From: Anaspis maculata
Taxonomy: Eukaryota; Arthropoda; Insecta; Coleoptera; Scraptiidae
Assembly: GCA_949128115.1 (NCBI GenBank)
Contig: OX421967.1
Coordinates: forward strand, 5,942,070-6,006,069
DNA length: 64,000 nucleotides
Direction of reading: 5' to 3'
A program made the translations under genes and the position numbers. This document shows positions 12,578 to 22,166 of the stretch, in pieces; positions within the stretch are counted from its first letter, which is position 1, and each line of letters opens with the position of its first letter. The notes below the pieces were generated by a model. It was not told the origin of the DNA and searched no databases. It worked only from the letters and a program-made list of their open reading frames with translations.

Positions 12578-12741
12578 TTGGGCCTTTCCATTTACAACAC
12601 TTTGTGTCGGTTTGTGTCCACAGAAGTCGGCTTGTGTTAACTTGTGTCGATGACACACAGGAACACAAATCAAATGGAACGCATCTGTGACGATTTGTGC
12701 CGACACAAGTCGACTTGCGTCGGTAAATGGGAAGCGCCCAT
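12578..12741. mobile_element. MITE copy 2 with TGGGCGCTTTCCATTTA termini
   Basis: Same organisation as the copy at 11911: TTGGGCCTTTCCATTTAC at the left, TAAATGGGAAGCGCCCA at the right, interior of GTGTCGG words. Its right flank (GTCTTTTTCGAGCGAGTAAC, 12760-12780) reappears inverted at about 13680-13700. Confidence 0.7.
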
Positions 12742-13705
12742 AACCACAAACCGCCACAAAAGTCTTTTTCGAGCGAGTAACTTTTTGCAACCGTTATTAG
12801 CGGTTGACATTAGATTGACAGATACTGTCATTTTTTTGACATCTGACATTTCTCGCTAAAACGTTGCGGTTATAACTTATTATGCTTATCATCAGCATTC
12901 GGCGGAAAAAGAGGAACTAATAGCTACAGATAGTTACGTAGGTACTTGTACATGTCTCTGTTACGTACCGTCTACTTGAACCATTCGTAATCTATAGCAC
13001 AGCTTTGAAGGTGAAAAATTCAGTCATTCAGCCAATCCAGTCACTTGAGTCGATGAACATTTCGTTTCCGAAGTCACCCCCTGATTACGCGAATTTCGTG
13101 GATCACAACGTGTATCGTGAACACATCACACATACCTACAATTTTTATGAAATCCTGTTGTTTTCTTGTTAATGGTGTAATACCGAAGGAACAATGAATT
13201 TATATAGAATTGAATTGAGAATCAACTATCCATAATTCTACTATAAATAGGAGGTATGAAAAGTACTTTTCAGGATTGAAACAATAGCAGGCGGCCATCG
13301 GGCATCTGGATTACCCGATGTTCTTATGGGTCCATCGGCCATCGCAGATGAGTCCATCGTCTCCGTCTTGGATTTTTCTTCCCTCGTTGGCAAGTCAAGT
13401 TGTCAAGTTTTTGAGGTAAGGTTAGGTACGTTTGAAGTTTGGAAATTCTGGACCGCTGCTTCTTTCAAATTCAAATATGTTGCCTGTTTATCTGTTTAAT
13501 AAAAAAAAATCTGTTGCCGCTACAATTTGTTCCTCCACCATAACAATAACAAGCCCAATGACCAGGTTATGAAATGTATAACCGGTGATGATATCAAAAT
13601 GGCGGCACTTCCATTACCGCTTATAACCAATCCTCGCTCAAACGTCAAATTCTATAACCAAGTGTAACCGGTCATGAAAGGTTACTCGCTCGAAAAAGAC
13701 TGAAG
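12742..13705. other. spacer between the divergent zinc-finger genes, right part
   Basis: No gene recognised. The end (13680-13700) is an inverted copy of 12760-12780, so the spacer has its own short inverted repeat. The remainder is unremarkable AT-rich sequence. Confidence 0.4.
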
Positions 13706-13845
13706 TGTTGTAAATGAAAAGTGCCCAATATGGCGTCCTGTGACAGTATGCGGTTCAACCAGAGACAGACTTATCGTTCATACTGCTAAAATCTCACTTC
13801 CCGATTTATTTTCACCTCATCATCATCATCATCATCAGAAAATAT
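13706..13845 (+). promoter_or_regulatory. upstream sequence and 5' exon of gene B
   Basis: Reverse complement of the gene A upstream block (9312-9443). It ends in a CATCATCATCATCATCATCAG run just before the splice donor. The transcription start cannot be fixed from sequence; promoter assignment is positional. Confidence 0.5.
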
Positions 13846-13916
13846 GTAAGTACCCCTCTAGTGTACCTGTGCCTGGAACAGATCTCACCATAGTCCCATT
13901 TTCTGTGCTATTTTAG
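13846..13916 (+). other. 71-bp 5'UTR intron of zinc-finger gene B
   Basis: GTAAGTACC donor at 13846 and CTATTTTAG acceptor at 13916. Length and both splice sites equal those of gene A. Confidence 0.75.
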
Positions 13917-13932
13917 GTTAAAATTACCCGAA

Positions 13933-16179
13933 ATGGCCGACACGTACAACTGTTCGCAATGTTCGCATCGGACTGAATTCGCCTTTCAACTCGCCCACCA
14001 CGTCCAGAGGAATCACGAAAATGTTTATGCAGCCGAACTGTACCATGCCATTGTCGAACCTGGACAGTTTCCTTGCATGATTTGCGACTACAAGAGCTAC
14101 TATCAGTTCGAATTGTACGAACATTGCAAACAAGTACATGGTCTGAGGACGGTCGGACACAATGAAAATGGGACATTTTGCGAAGAATTCGAAAGGTATC
14201 TGTGTGACTACTGCAGATACAAGTCGGACTCGGGTTTATCTCTTGTGAAACATCAGGATTTATGTGGAATTCAGCCGGCGGGCAAACCACAACAAACCAC
14301 AGAAGAGGCCAAAGACCTGGAATCGGCAGATTTGGATAGGACCGGTGCAAGAATGACCGTCAGAAATATTGGTGTGAAGAATGGAAAAATCAAGTGGTTC
14401 CTTTGCAATCATCGTTCGTATCAATCTGAACATGGATCAAATTTGAAAAAGCACATGTTAAAACATGCTACGGATGAAGAGATCAACTGGTTCCAGTGTA
14501 ACCATTGTTCGTACAAAGCTATACAGAAATCAACTTTGAATAGACACATGTTGGAACATGGTGCAAATGAAGAGGCCAACTGGTTCCAGTGCAACCATTG
14601 TTCGTACAGAGCTAAACGAAAGTCACAATTGAAGAGGCACATGTTGCAACATGTTGCAAATGAAGAAGTCAACTGGTTCCAGTGCAACCATTGTTCGTAC
14701 AGAGCTAAACAAAAGTCAAACTTAAAGACGCACCACATGTGGAAACATGTTGTTAATGAAGAAGTCATCTGGTTCCAGTGCAACCATTGTTCGTACAAAG
14801 CTATACAGAAATCAACTTTGAATAGACACATGTTGAAACATGGTGCAAATGGAGAGGCCAACTGGTTCCAGTGCAGCCATTGTTCGTACAAAGCTAAACG
14901 AAAGTCAGTTTTAAAGACGCACCACATGTGGAAACATGCTGAAAATGAAGAAGTCAACTGGTTCCAGTGCAACCATTGTTCGTACAGAGCTAAACAAAAG
15001 TCAACATTGAAGAGGCACATGTTGCAACATGTTGCAAATGAAGAAGTCAACTGGTTCCAGTGCAACCATTGTTCGTACAAAGCTAAACAGAAGTCACAGT
15101 TGAAAATGCACATGTTGCAACATGTTGCAAATGAAGAAGTCAACTGGTTCCAGTGCAACCATTGTTCGTACAGAGCTAAACAAAAGTCACAATTGAAGAG
15201 GCACATGTTGCAACATGTTGCAAATGAAGAAGTCAACTGGTTCCAGTGCAACAATTGTTCGTACAGAGCTAAACAAAAGTCACAATTAAAGAGGCACATG
15301 TTGCAACATGTTGCAAATGAAGAAGTCAACTGGTTCCAGTGCAACCATTGTTCGTACAGAGCTAAACAAAAGTTACAATTAAAGAGGCACATGTTGGAAC
15401 ATGTTGCGAATGAAGAAGTCCACTGGTTCCAGTGCAACCATTGTTCGTACAGAGCTAAACAAAAGTCAAATTTAAAGACGCACCACATGTGGAAACATGT
15501 TGCAAATGAAGAAGTCAACTGGTTCCAGTGCAACCATTGTTCGTACAAAGCTATACAGAAATCAACTTTGAATAGACACATGTTGAAACATGGTGCAAAT
15601 GAAGAGGCCAACTGGTTCCAGTGCAACCATTGTTCGTACAAAGCTAAACAGAAGTCACACTTGAAAATGCACATGTTGAAACATGCTGCAAATGAAGAGA
15701 TCAACTGGTTCCAGTGCAACCATTGTTCGTACAAAGCTAAACAGAAGTCACAGTTGAAAATGCACATGTTGAAACATGCTGCAAATGAAGAGATCAACTG
15801 GTTCCAGTGCAACCATTGTTCGTACAGAGCTAAACAAAAGTCACATTTAAAGACGCACATGTTGAAACATGTTGCGAATGAAGAAGTCAACTGGTTCCAG
15901 TGCAACCATTGTTCGTACAAAGCCAAACGGAAATGTAATTTGAATAGACACATGTTGACACATGCTGCGAATGAAGAGATCAAGATCAACTGGTTCCAGT
16001 GTAACCATTGTTCGTACCGAGCTAAGCAAACGTCACATTTGAAATCGCACATGTTGACACATGCTGCGAATGAAGAGGTCAACTGGTTCCAGTGCAGCCA
16101 TTGTTCGTACAAAGCTAAACAGAAGTCAAAGTTGAATAGACACATGTTGAGACATGCTGCGATAGAAGAAATCTACTAA
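13933..16179 (+). CDS. tandem C2H2 zinc-finger protein B (748 aa)
   Basis: Inverted paralogue of gene A with the same start (MADTYNCSQC). Three divergent N-terminal fingers and a linker about 150-165 residues in are followed by about 19 fingers of 27-30 residues with the core WFQCNHCSY. The first of the array is broken (CNHRSY, second Cys replaced by Arg) and one has CNNC. The HHMWKH type recurs three times, a sign of block duplication or gene conversion within the array. Helix positions +3 (Q, H, T, N, V, K) and +6 (R, M, T, S) vary while scaffold residues hardly change. One linker is longer (EEIKINWFQ). The frame is uninterrupted. Likely a sequence-specific nuclear DNA-binding protein; target and effector function unknown. 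Confidence 0.85.
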   Translation: MADTYNCSQCSHRTEFAFQLAHHVQRNHENVYAAELYHAIVEPGQFPCMICDYKSYYQFELYEHCKQVHGLRTVGHNENGTFCEEFERYLCDYCRYKSDSGLSLVKHQDLCGIQPAGKPQQTTEEAKDLESADLDRTGARMTVRNIGVKNGKIKWFLCNHRSYQSEHGSNLKKHMLKHATDEEINWFQCNHCSYKAIQKSTLNRHMLEHGANEEANWFQCNHCSYRAKRKSQLKRHMLQHVANEEVNWFQCNHCSYRAKQKSNLKTHHMWKHVVNEEVIWFQCNHCSYKAIQKSTLNRHMLKHGANGEANWFQCSHCSYKAKRKSVLKTHHMWKHAENEEVNWFQCNHCSYRAKQKSTLKRHMLQHVANEEVNWFQCNHCSYKAKQKSQLKMHMLQHVANEEVNWFQCNHCSYRAKQKSQLKRHMLQHVANEEVNWFQCNNCSYRAKQKSQLKRHMLQHVANEEVNWFQCNHCSYRAKQKLQLKRHMLEHVANEEVHWFQCNHCSYRAKQKSNLKTHHMWKHVANEEVNWFQCNHCSYKAIQKSTLNRHMLKHGANEEANWFQCNHCSYKAKQKSHLKMHMLKHAANEEINWFQCNHCSYKAKQKSQLKMHMLKHAANEEINWFQCNHCSYRAKQKSHLKTHMLKHVANEEVNWFQCNHCSYKAKRKCNLNRHMLTHAANEEIKINWFQCNHCSYRAKQTSHLKSHMLTHAANEEVNWFQCSHCSYKAKQKSKLNRHMLRHAAIEEIY

Positions 16180-16239
16180 TTCCAGTACAACCGCTGTTCG
16201 TACCGAGCTAAACAAAACTTATTAAAAAAATATTAGCAG

Positions 16240-16511
16240 AGTGGTATAATAGTCCAGTATAAATAGGTTTCAACCGAAAATAAATTCGGAACTTGACGAG
16301 ACTTGGTGGATCGATGCAGAATTTGCAAGGTGCAAGGTAGATCGATGCAAGGCTTGTTTCTAGGACCAATAAAATCCTTGAAAATTTTCGATTTTTTTTC
16401 TAAAATACTCCAAACTATCACCTTTAGAACACGGAAACTATAAGCAAATGTAGCCCGTTAAATTTCAAAGAGATCAGTTTAAATTCATTACTTTGTGGAC
16501 AATAGTCTCGA
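16240..16511 (+). repeat. B-arm downstream segment of the inverted duplication
   Basis: Matches the complement of 1455-1690 and then of 1-45, in order. It contains an AATAAA hexamer at about 16368 that could serve gene B as a polyadenylation signal. Confidence 0.65.
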
Positions 16512-16728
16512 GATGCAGAGTCTGCTGAAACGCCAAGAAAATTACTCAAAATTTATTTCCGGATTTTACGTAACAATTTGCATAGTGTCAGTTCAGGGGC
16601 TGTAACGTGGACAGCAAATGTGCGGATTTCAATGTGTTTTACATTTTTGGAAAGCCAATTCAACATTCGGTATCACATTTCCGTCTGGAAGTCGCTAACT
16701 TCAAAATGGTACTTTTCCCCGACCTTTG

Positions 16729-16878
16729 AAAGTCACACTTAAAGACGCACATGTTGAAACATGTTGAAAATGAAGAAGTCAACTGGTTCCAGTGCAACCA
16801 TTGTTCGTACAAAGCTAAACAGAAGTCACAGTTGAAAAAACACATGTTGAGACATGCTGCGGATGAAAAAATCAACTA
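16729..16878 (+). pseudogene. duplicated 3' end of the zinc-finger gene
   Basis: The frame from about 16729 reads the last fingers of the gene B type (HMLKH, then WFQCNHCSYKAKQKS, then HMLRHAADEKIN and stop at 16876-16878). It is followed by the same 3'UTR as gene A (AACCGCTGT, CTCCAAAAATATTAGCAGAG). There is no start codon or N-terminus. It is a local partial duplication placed 550 bases after gene B, in the same orientation, with a 3'UTR closer to gene A than to B. Confidence 0.8.
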
Positions 16879-17113
16879 ATTCCAGTACAACCGCTGTCCG
16901 TAACGAGCTAAACAAAACCCATCTCCAAAAATATTAGCAGAGTGGTATACCTTATTGCTAATATAAGAGCATCACTGTATAGCATCTCCAAGTTCCTTAT
17001 TTGTATTTGAACAAGAAGTTATTGATAAGTTTTTACCTGATATTCTCTTATGTACATTTCAGCCATTAAAGAAATAAAAGTTGATTTAAGCAAAGCAAGA
17101 TAGGTTATACAAA

Positions 17114-17127
17114 TTGGCGACGAAGGG
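17114..17127 (+). other. possible primer-binding site of a gypsy/Mag-like element
   Basis: TTGGCGACGAAGGG follows GGTTATACAAA. A TTGGCGAC start after an ...ACA end is usual at the LTR/primer-binding junction of Mag-lineage Ty3/gypsy elements. The sequence before it does not visibly match the candidate 3' LTR at 20569, so the 5' LTR is unproven. Confidence 0.4.
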
Positions 17128-17330
17128 TTAAAATTAAACCCTCAGGGGTAGCTGGAAAATCACCAAAATGGCCGCACGATTTGGAAGCCAAACTGGGTAG
17201 GGTGGGTAAAAATCGCTTGGGAAAATAACGGGTAAATACCCGATTTATATTAACTTAGTGTATTTTGAGTGAGTTATGCTTGTCGAAAACAAAGTGAAAT
17301 AATTGTCAATCAACGCCCCTGTGAATACTT

Positions 17331-17880
17331 TTGCTCTGGCCGGAGAATGGCCACTTGAAGCTGCAAAAAATTCACCAAACTTCCGAATTCAACGAGAAAG
17401 AAAAAGACAAATTAGAAGCCGTGATCGAAAAGATCAACAGATACTTCAAGCCAAGAGGGAAGAAGGTGGAAGGGCCGTGCAAAGGATTTCTGCGGGATTC
17501 GCACAAAAGAAAAGAAATTATTTCGTAAATCATGTGAAACAATCAATATATGTTTTCTTCGTTATAAATTCTTCCAGTCGCACCAAGAAGAGCAGACCCT
17601 CGAGCAATTTGTCACAGATTTGAAGAAACAAGCCTCACTGTGCAAATTCGAAGAATTAAATAATGACTTGATAATATGCTTGCTAATCAGTGGTAGGAAC
17701 AACTCCGAAATCCGAGAAAAGTAACTACAAGAAGATTTAAAGCTTGGAAAATCAATCAAAATATGCGCGATTCACGAACAAGCCAGGAAGCAGTCAAAGA
17801 AAATTGGAAAGGACAACAACCATCAATACCGGAGCGAAGACCCATCAGTTGGTGCCATAAATCATTCCATCAAACAAACA
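17331..17880 (+). pseudogene. gypsy Gag, capsid region, frameshifted
   Basis: One frame carries FNEKEKDKLEAVIEKINRYF (17380-17450). After a frame change, 17580-17700 reads LEQFVTDLKKQASLC and NNDLIICLLISG. This is the characteristic end of the Mag/K02A2.6-like Gag capsid domain (an 'EqFvtdLk..a..CdF' pattern). At least two frame shifts or stops interrupt it. In the intact element it would assemble the particle; here it is not translatable. Confidence 0.75.
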
Positions 17881-18441
17881 ATGAACAGGCGTCCACATAC
17901 CAGACAACCTGTTGGAAATCGTTCCAGTAGCACTAGGAGACGGAGTAATGCAAACAGAAGACATCAGGTATCAAGGTCAGACAATGTCATTAACAACTTT
18001 ACTAGATGTGGATCGTCACATCAAATTAGCAAGTGTCCAGCGTATTCGAAAACGTGTATTAAGTGTAAGAAAACAAATCATTTCGCCTCAATGTGTAGGT
18101 CGATAAAAAAAAGTCAAATTAGTGCAGTTTTGAGTCATAATAATTCGAATGATACGACAGAATTCTATGTAGGTAGTATAAATAATCAGAAAATTGAGCA
18201 GACTCAAATTAAAAATGTTGTTGCGGGTGATTGTTCCTGGATAACAAAGTTAGCAATTGAAAACAAACAAATCAAATTCAAAATAGATAGCGGAGCTTCA
18301 GTGAATCTAATGCCTATAAATATGTACAAGAACGTTCTGAAATTGCCAATGAATGCATTGCAAACTCCTAAGTTAAAACTGACTCCATACACGAGAAATC
18401 AAATCACTGTAGTTGGAACATGTGAATTAATTTTCAATTGA
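17881..18441 (+). pseudogene. gypsy Gag zinc knuckle and aspartic protease
   Basis: A 186-residue frame. Residues about 43-72 hold a CGSSHQISKCPAYSKTC / CIKCKKTNHFASMC double knuckle of the Mag type, and residues about 134-140 the protease signature KIDSGASVNLMP (catalytic Asp in DSGA). A stop at 18441 separates it from the next frame, where a protease flap-like VESNSEPLLGLPTC continues. Part of the decayed element running to about 20735. Confidence 0.8.
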
Positions 18442-18557
18442 ACATGAAAAGAATCTAATTGAATTCTATGTAGTTGAAAGCAATTCAGAACCTCTTTTAG
18501 GTTTACCAACGTGCATGAAGCTGCAACTGATCCAAAATACAGATTTGTTGTGTATCA

Positions 18558-19232
18558 ATGAAAATGAAGCTGAGGTGCATACATAATATTCGACATACAA
18601 AAGATACTGTCATGGGAAAATATGGAGATTTGTTTTCGGGAATAGGAGAAATCAATCCACCCTATCACAATAATTTAATTCCAAACGCACAAACGGTGAT
18701 CACCCCAATAAGAAAAGTACCATTTGCTTCACTTGATCCTCTTGAAAAGGCGCTAAATGATTTAGAAAAAAGTAAAGTAATAGAAAAAGCTGGAGGACCG
18801 AGTGATTGGATGAATCCATTGGTACTTGTGAAAAAGCCCGACAATTCATTGAGAATCTGCCTTGATCCGTTTCATCTAAACAAATCAATTAGGAGCAGAG
18901 AACATAGCAGATTATTAACTTTTGAAGAAATAACAAGTCGTATGTCCGGAGCTGAAATTTTTAGTAAATTAGATGCAAATCAAGCGTTTCATCAAATACC
19001 GCTTGATGAAGAAAGTTCAAATCTCTGCACATTCGGTACACCCTTTGGAAGGTACAAGTACAAAAGGTTACCCTATGGTATTACTTGTTCGCCCGAAATA
19101 TTCAATGAAAGGTTCAGAAGCATTTTTAATTGCAATAACGTAGGAGTGTACTTCGATGACATCATTATTTGGGCAAAAGATCAAGAAGAACATGACGAAA
19201 TTCTTGAAAAAGTATTGAATTCAGCCAGATAG
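18558..19232 (+). pseudogene. gypsy reverse transcriptase (fingers and palm)
   Basis: The 224-residue frame has the expected order: EKSKVIEKAGGPSDWMNPLV, RICLDPFHLNKSI, FSKLDANQAFHQIPL (catalytic Asp), LPYGITCSPEIFNERF and VYFDDIIIWA (the usual YxDD with Phe). A stop at 19232 follows the palm; the continuing thumb sequence (FMGHIINEKGIGID) is readable at 19233-19380 before another frame change. The enzyme is therefore split and inactive. Confidence 0.85.
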
Positions 19233-19634
19233 CATGGAGTCAAATTCAATCTAGCAAATTGCCCAATTGCGGTTGATAAAATTAAATTTATGGGACACAT
19301 TATAAATGAGAAAGGAATTGGAATTGATACAAATGGAGTTGAAGCTATAAAAGAAATTCCCACACCAAAGTGTAAAGAAGACGTTCGGTCTTCGCTCGTT
19401 CGCGTTTGATCGGTGTTGTAAGTTATGTAAATAAATACATTCCGAACTATTCAATAGAAACACAGGCACTGAGAGATCTTTTGAAAAAAGATACACACTT
19501 CAGTTGGAAAGAACCTAAACACAAGCTTTCGAAAAAATTGAGAAAAAATTAACTCAAAGTCCTGTTTAACAGTTTTTTAATCCCAAGAAAAATATCACGA
19601 TGTCAGTAGATGCAAGTCAAAACGGCGTAGGTGC

Positions 19635-19997
19635 ATGCCCACTACAAGAAAACAAACAAACAAACCAGTCTGCTATTCATCAAAATCATTTACAGAAACA
19701 CAGAAATTCTATTCCCAGATAGAAAAAGAGATGTTTGCAGTTTTATACGGGTTGCAAAAATTCCACCATTATGTTTTTAGAAGACAAGTCATAGTGGAAA
19801 GTGACCATAAACCACTTTTGGCCATAATTAAAAAACCAATCGATGAATGTCCGCCCAGACTACAACGTTTGCTGCTACAATTACAAAAATACCAATTCAC
19901 TTTAAATTACAGAAGAGGCAGCGAACTAATAATTGCAGACGCATTGTCGCGAGCCTATTTGCCTGAAACGGACCCAAATAACGAAGAACATATATGA
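19635..19997 (+). pseudogene. gypsy RNase H domain
   Basis: Reads VCYSSKSFTETQKFYSQIEK (catalytic Glu), ESDHKPLLAI (catalytic Asp) and IIADALSRAY (final Asp), the normal RNase H motif order of Ty3/gypsy Pol. The first Asp of the domain lies just upstream in another frame (MSVDASQNGVGA, about 19600). Confidence 0.8.
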
Positions 19998-20227
19998 CAA
20001 TGAATGAAAACGAACAAATATGCGTAATTAATTCAGGTTCAAATATTACAGATGAATATCTCGAAAAAATAGAAATTGAAACTGAAAAAGATGAATAATT
20101 GAAGACTCTTTCTCAAATTGTTACCAGGGACTGGCCAAATAACAATAGAGTAAACGAAAAAATTTCAATTTATTCGAAGTACAATAGCGAACTAACATTA
20201 AATAACGGTATTATTTATAAAGGGCAA

Positions 20228-20481
20228 GCATGCGTCATCCAAGGTCATTGAGAAAAGAAATCCAGGGTAAAATACATTACAGTCACTTCGGTTATAACAA
20301 AAGTGTGGAAATGAGCGAGGACAGTGTATTCTGGCCCACCATCCGAAACGAATTAAGACAATTGATAGAATTGTGTCCGATTTGCCAAAAATACAACCCA
20401 TCTCAAAGAAATGAACCGTTGCGTACCCATGACGTACCTGCGATCCCTGAAAATGTACAGTTATTCAGATCTCAAGTGTGA
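20228..20481 (+). pseudogene. gypsy integrase, zinc-binding N-terminus only
   Basis: KIHYSHFGYNKS and CPICQKYNP supply the His-His-Cys-Cys set of the integrase zinc domain. The frame ends 25 residues later and the DDE core and C-terminus are missing: the sequence passes straight into 3' noncoding and LTR-like DNA. An internal deletion explains this. Confidence 0.75.
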
Positions 20482-20568
20482 TAGGAATAGGTTAATTATA
20501 CATATCATATAAGTAATTTCAAAACATTGTTAAAGATTATGTTACCTAAATAATCAAAAAAGGGATAT

Positions 20569-20735
20569 GTGGGATAACCTTATACCACACCCTGTATGTG
20601 TAATTTACATCTACCTATTATTACCTGTTCCCTATAAAAGAAGACCCTTCCTTGTAATGAGCAGTTTAAATAAACATCTCATAGTATACATATGTGTGTT
20701 TACCTGCACCGCTTCACCGAAAATACTACATAACA
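20569..20735 (+). repeat. candidate 3' LTR of the gypsy element
   Basis: A purine run (AAAAAAGGGATA) precedes TGTGGGATAACC. A TATAAAAG box near 20633 and AATAAA near 20671 follow in LTR-like order, and the block ends near CTACATAAC. No second copy is visible, so the limits are approximate. Confidence 0.45.
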
Positions 20736-20774
20736 GATAGGACCTATAAGAAACAATACATTATCGGCAATATT

Positions 20775-20780
20775 TTTATT
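20775..20780 (-). promoter_or_regulatory. polyadenylation signal of secreted-protein gene copy 1
   Basis: AATAAA on the minus strand, 57 bases after the stop codon at 20837-20839. Confidence 0.55.
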
Positions 20781-20836
20781 GTTATCATTGGATAAAATAT
20801 ATAATACAATTCCAATACTTACTAGCTTTGGTTATC

Positions 20837-21142
20837 TCAAGCGATATCAGCGCATTGTCTCAACGCAAAAGTTTCAAAATTGTCGATTCGTTTCTCCACT
20901 TGATCCGTCGTATCCAGATACATCAGTTCGTACTTCCCATTCGCATTTTTCGAGATTTTTCCGTAAGGTCCGGTTGTCGAGACAGCGCCCAAGTAGACGA
21001 ACTGGTTGTTTTCCACGCCGATGATCAACGAAGCCTCTCTCAAGTCGGGCCACCCCTGCCAAAACGAGCTCTGCATGGTGCCGGGCCACACTTTGTAGGT
21101 TCCAAACATGTCCGGCTTGTACTCCCCGTAGTAGCACAGCAC
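20837..21142 (-). CDS. secreted-protein family copy 1, exon 3 (C-terminal)
   Basis: Encodes residues 115-215 of a predicted 215-residue protein and ends in TGA. I place the acceptor at CCTCAG before GTGCTGTGC because copy 2 has the homologous phase-0 junction TCTCAG/GTATTGTGC. Conserved with copy 2: VLC at the start, WPGTMQS, REAS-LIIGVENNQF-YLG, G-YEL-Y-D, and a final Cys (RQCADI). The motifs around WPGTMQS and GVENNQF recall the second half of a DM9 repeat, but weakly. The frame also stays open upstream, so a longer exon cannot be excluded. Confidence 0.7.
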   Translation of the reverse strand: MLCYYGEYKPDMFGTYKVWPGTMQSSFWQGWPDLREASLIIGVENNQFVYLGAVSTTGPYGKISKNANGKYELMYLDTTDQVEKRIDNFETFALRQCADIA

Positions 21143-21238
21143 CTGAGGACCATACGAGCTCGATAAGACTCGGCACCTGTGCAGCTCGGCACGGATACCT
21201 TCCGGCACGCGTGCCGAACTGGGAGTCGGACGAAGTGT

Positions 21239-21402
21239 AAAGCCTAGTCTACAATATGGTTTTCAGTTGCAAGTTGCAAGTCCTTAGTCGCAAGAATTGG
21301 GCTAGAACCAACTATCACTGCGACTAGCGACTGCAATTCCAACCTCACTTCCACCTTGCGACTTGCAACTTGCAACTAAAGACCATATTGTAGACTAGGC
21401 TT
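21239..21402. mobile_element. MITE filling intron 2 of gene copy 1
   Basis: The ends are inverted repeats: AAGCCTAGTCTACAATATGG at the left and its complement at the right, followed inward by TTGCAAGTTGCAAGT and its complement. It makes up 164 of the 283 bases of this intron. Family unassigned. Confidence 0.75.
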
Positions 21403-21425
21403 AATGGCGGCCGCTCAGAACTCAC

Positions 21426-21694
21426 ATGGATTTTTTTACGGGCAATGTCCCCGTTGTTGGTGAATGTCATCTTGCCGTCCTCTTTGACTACGGTGAGGTG
21501 CAGGGTGCCGTTATTCGAGAGGAATTTTGCCAGGTATACTGGCTCGCCGATATTGATGACTTGCATCGCATTGGGGGGCATCGAGTAAACTGTACCATCC
21601 AACTGGGCTGTTTTCAACCAGACATAATGATCTGCGCGGCACCTGATATGGTCGGAGTCGGGCACGCACATTGAGTGCGCGGGACACGAATCTT
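21426..21694 (-). CDS. secreted-protein family copy 1, exon 2
   Basis: Bounded on the minus strand by acceptor TTTCGCAG and donor GTGAGT. It is entered in phase 1 and left in phase 0, the same as copies 2 and 3. Encodes residues 25-114: SCPAHSMC, then CRADHYVW, LAKF, GTLHLT and FTNNGDIA. Three cysteines (28, 34, 43) are at family positions. The pattern W..., P..A..., LA-F suggests a divergent DM9-like fold, which needs a profile search. Confidence 0.8.
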
Positions 21695-21836
21695 CTGCGA
21701 AAGCGAGATTCAATGAAAATTGGTCTACTTCATGTGTCACATTGTCAACGTCACGTCATTGTCAATTCCGTCATGTGCAACGCCCCAAATGACAAGCTTC
21801 ATTTTTTCAAGTCGATATTAGCGAGGGTATTGGCAA

Positions 21837-21866
21837 CAGGTCAGGTCAGGTCAGGTCAGGTCAGGT
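21837..21866 (+). repeat. telomere-type (TCAGG)n array, left
   Basis: Five perfect TCAGG units plus partial units immediately before the R1/SART-like element. TCAGG is the telomeric repeat reported from Tribolium and other beetles; R1-clade TRAS/SART elements insert into insect telomeric repeats. It lies in intron 1 of gene copy 1, so it is interstitial here. Confidence 0.8.
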
Positions 21867-22166
21867 CGTCGGCCGGCTTGCGAGGAGCAAACCTCTATGA
21901 AATATCCGACAGCGAAGTCGAAAAAACCTGTGGGGCACCAGGCTCTCCCCACAGTATGAGTGCCTTCCTCCCGGTATGGACCCTCTGCCGGGGGGTGACT
22001 TGCAGTTGGTTCCGATTCGTGGGAACAGAATGGAACCAAAAAAACAAATCCAAGAAAGACGACACGTCAATGGCGACGACAACGACAGAAGGAAAGGGAC
22101 TTCCTGAAGAGGACCGCACCACTTGATTTCAGCAATAGAATAAACAATGAAGCGACAAATTCGTAT

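Noticed and set aside
14421..16145. 574-residue antisense open frame over zinc-finger gene B, and similar antisense frames over gene A
   Set aside because: It is the mirror of a codon-biased tandem repeat; periodic absence of stops on the opposite strand follows from the repeat unit. No independent motif or start context.
16930..17113. 5' LTR of the gypsy element at 17114-20735
   Set aside because: The sequence before the primer-binding-like site does not match the candidate 3' LTR, so a pair of LTRs could not be shown.
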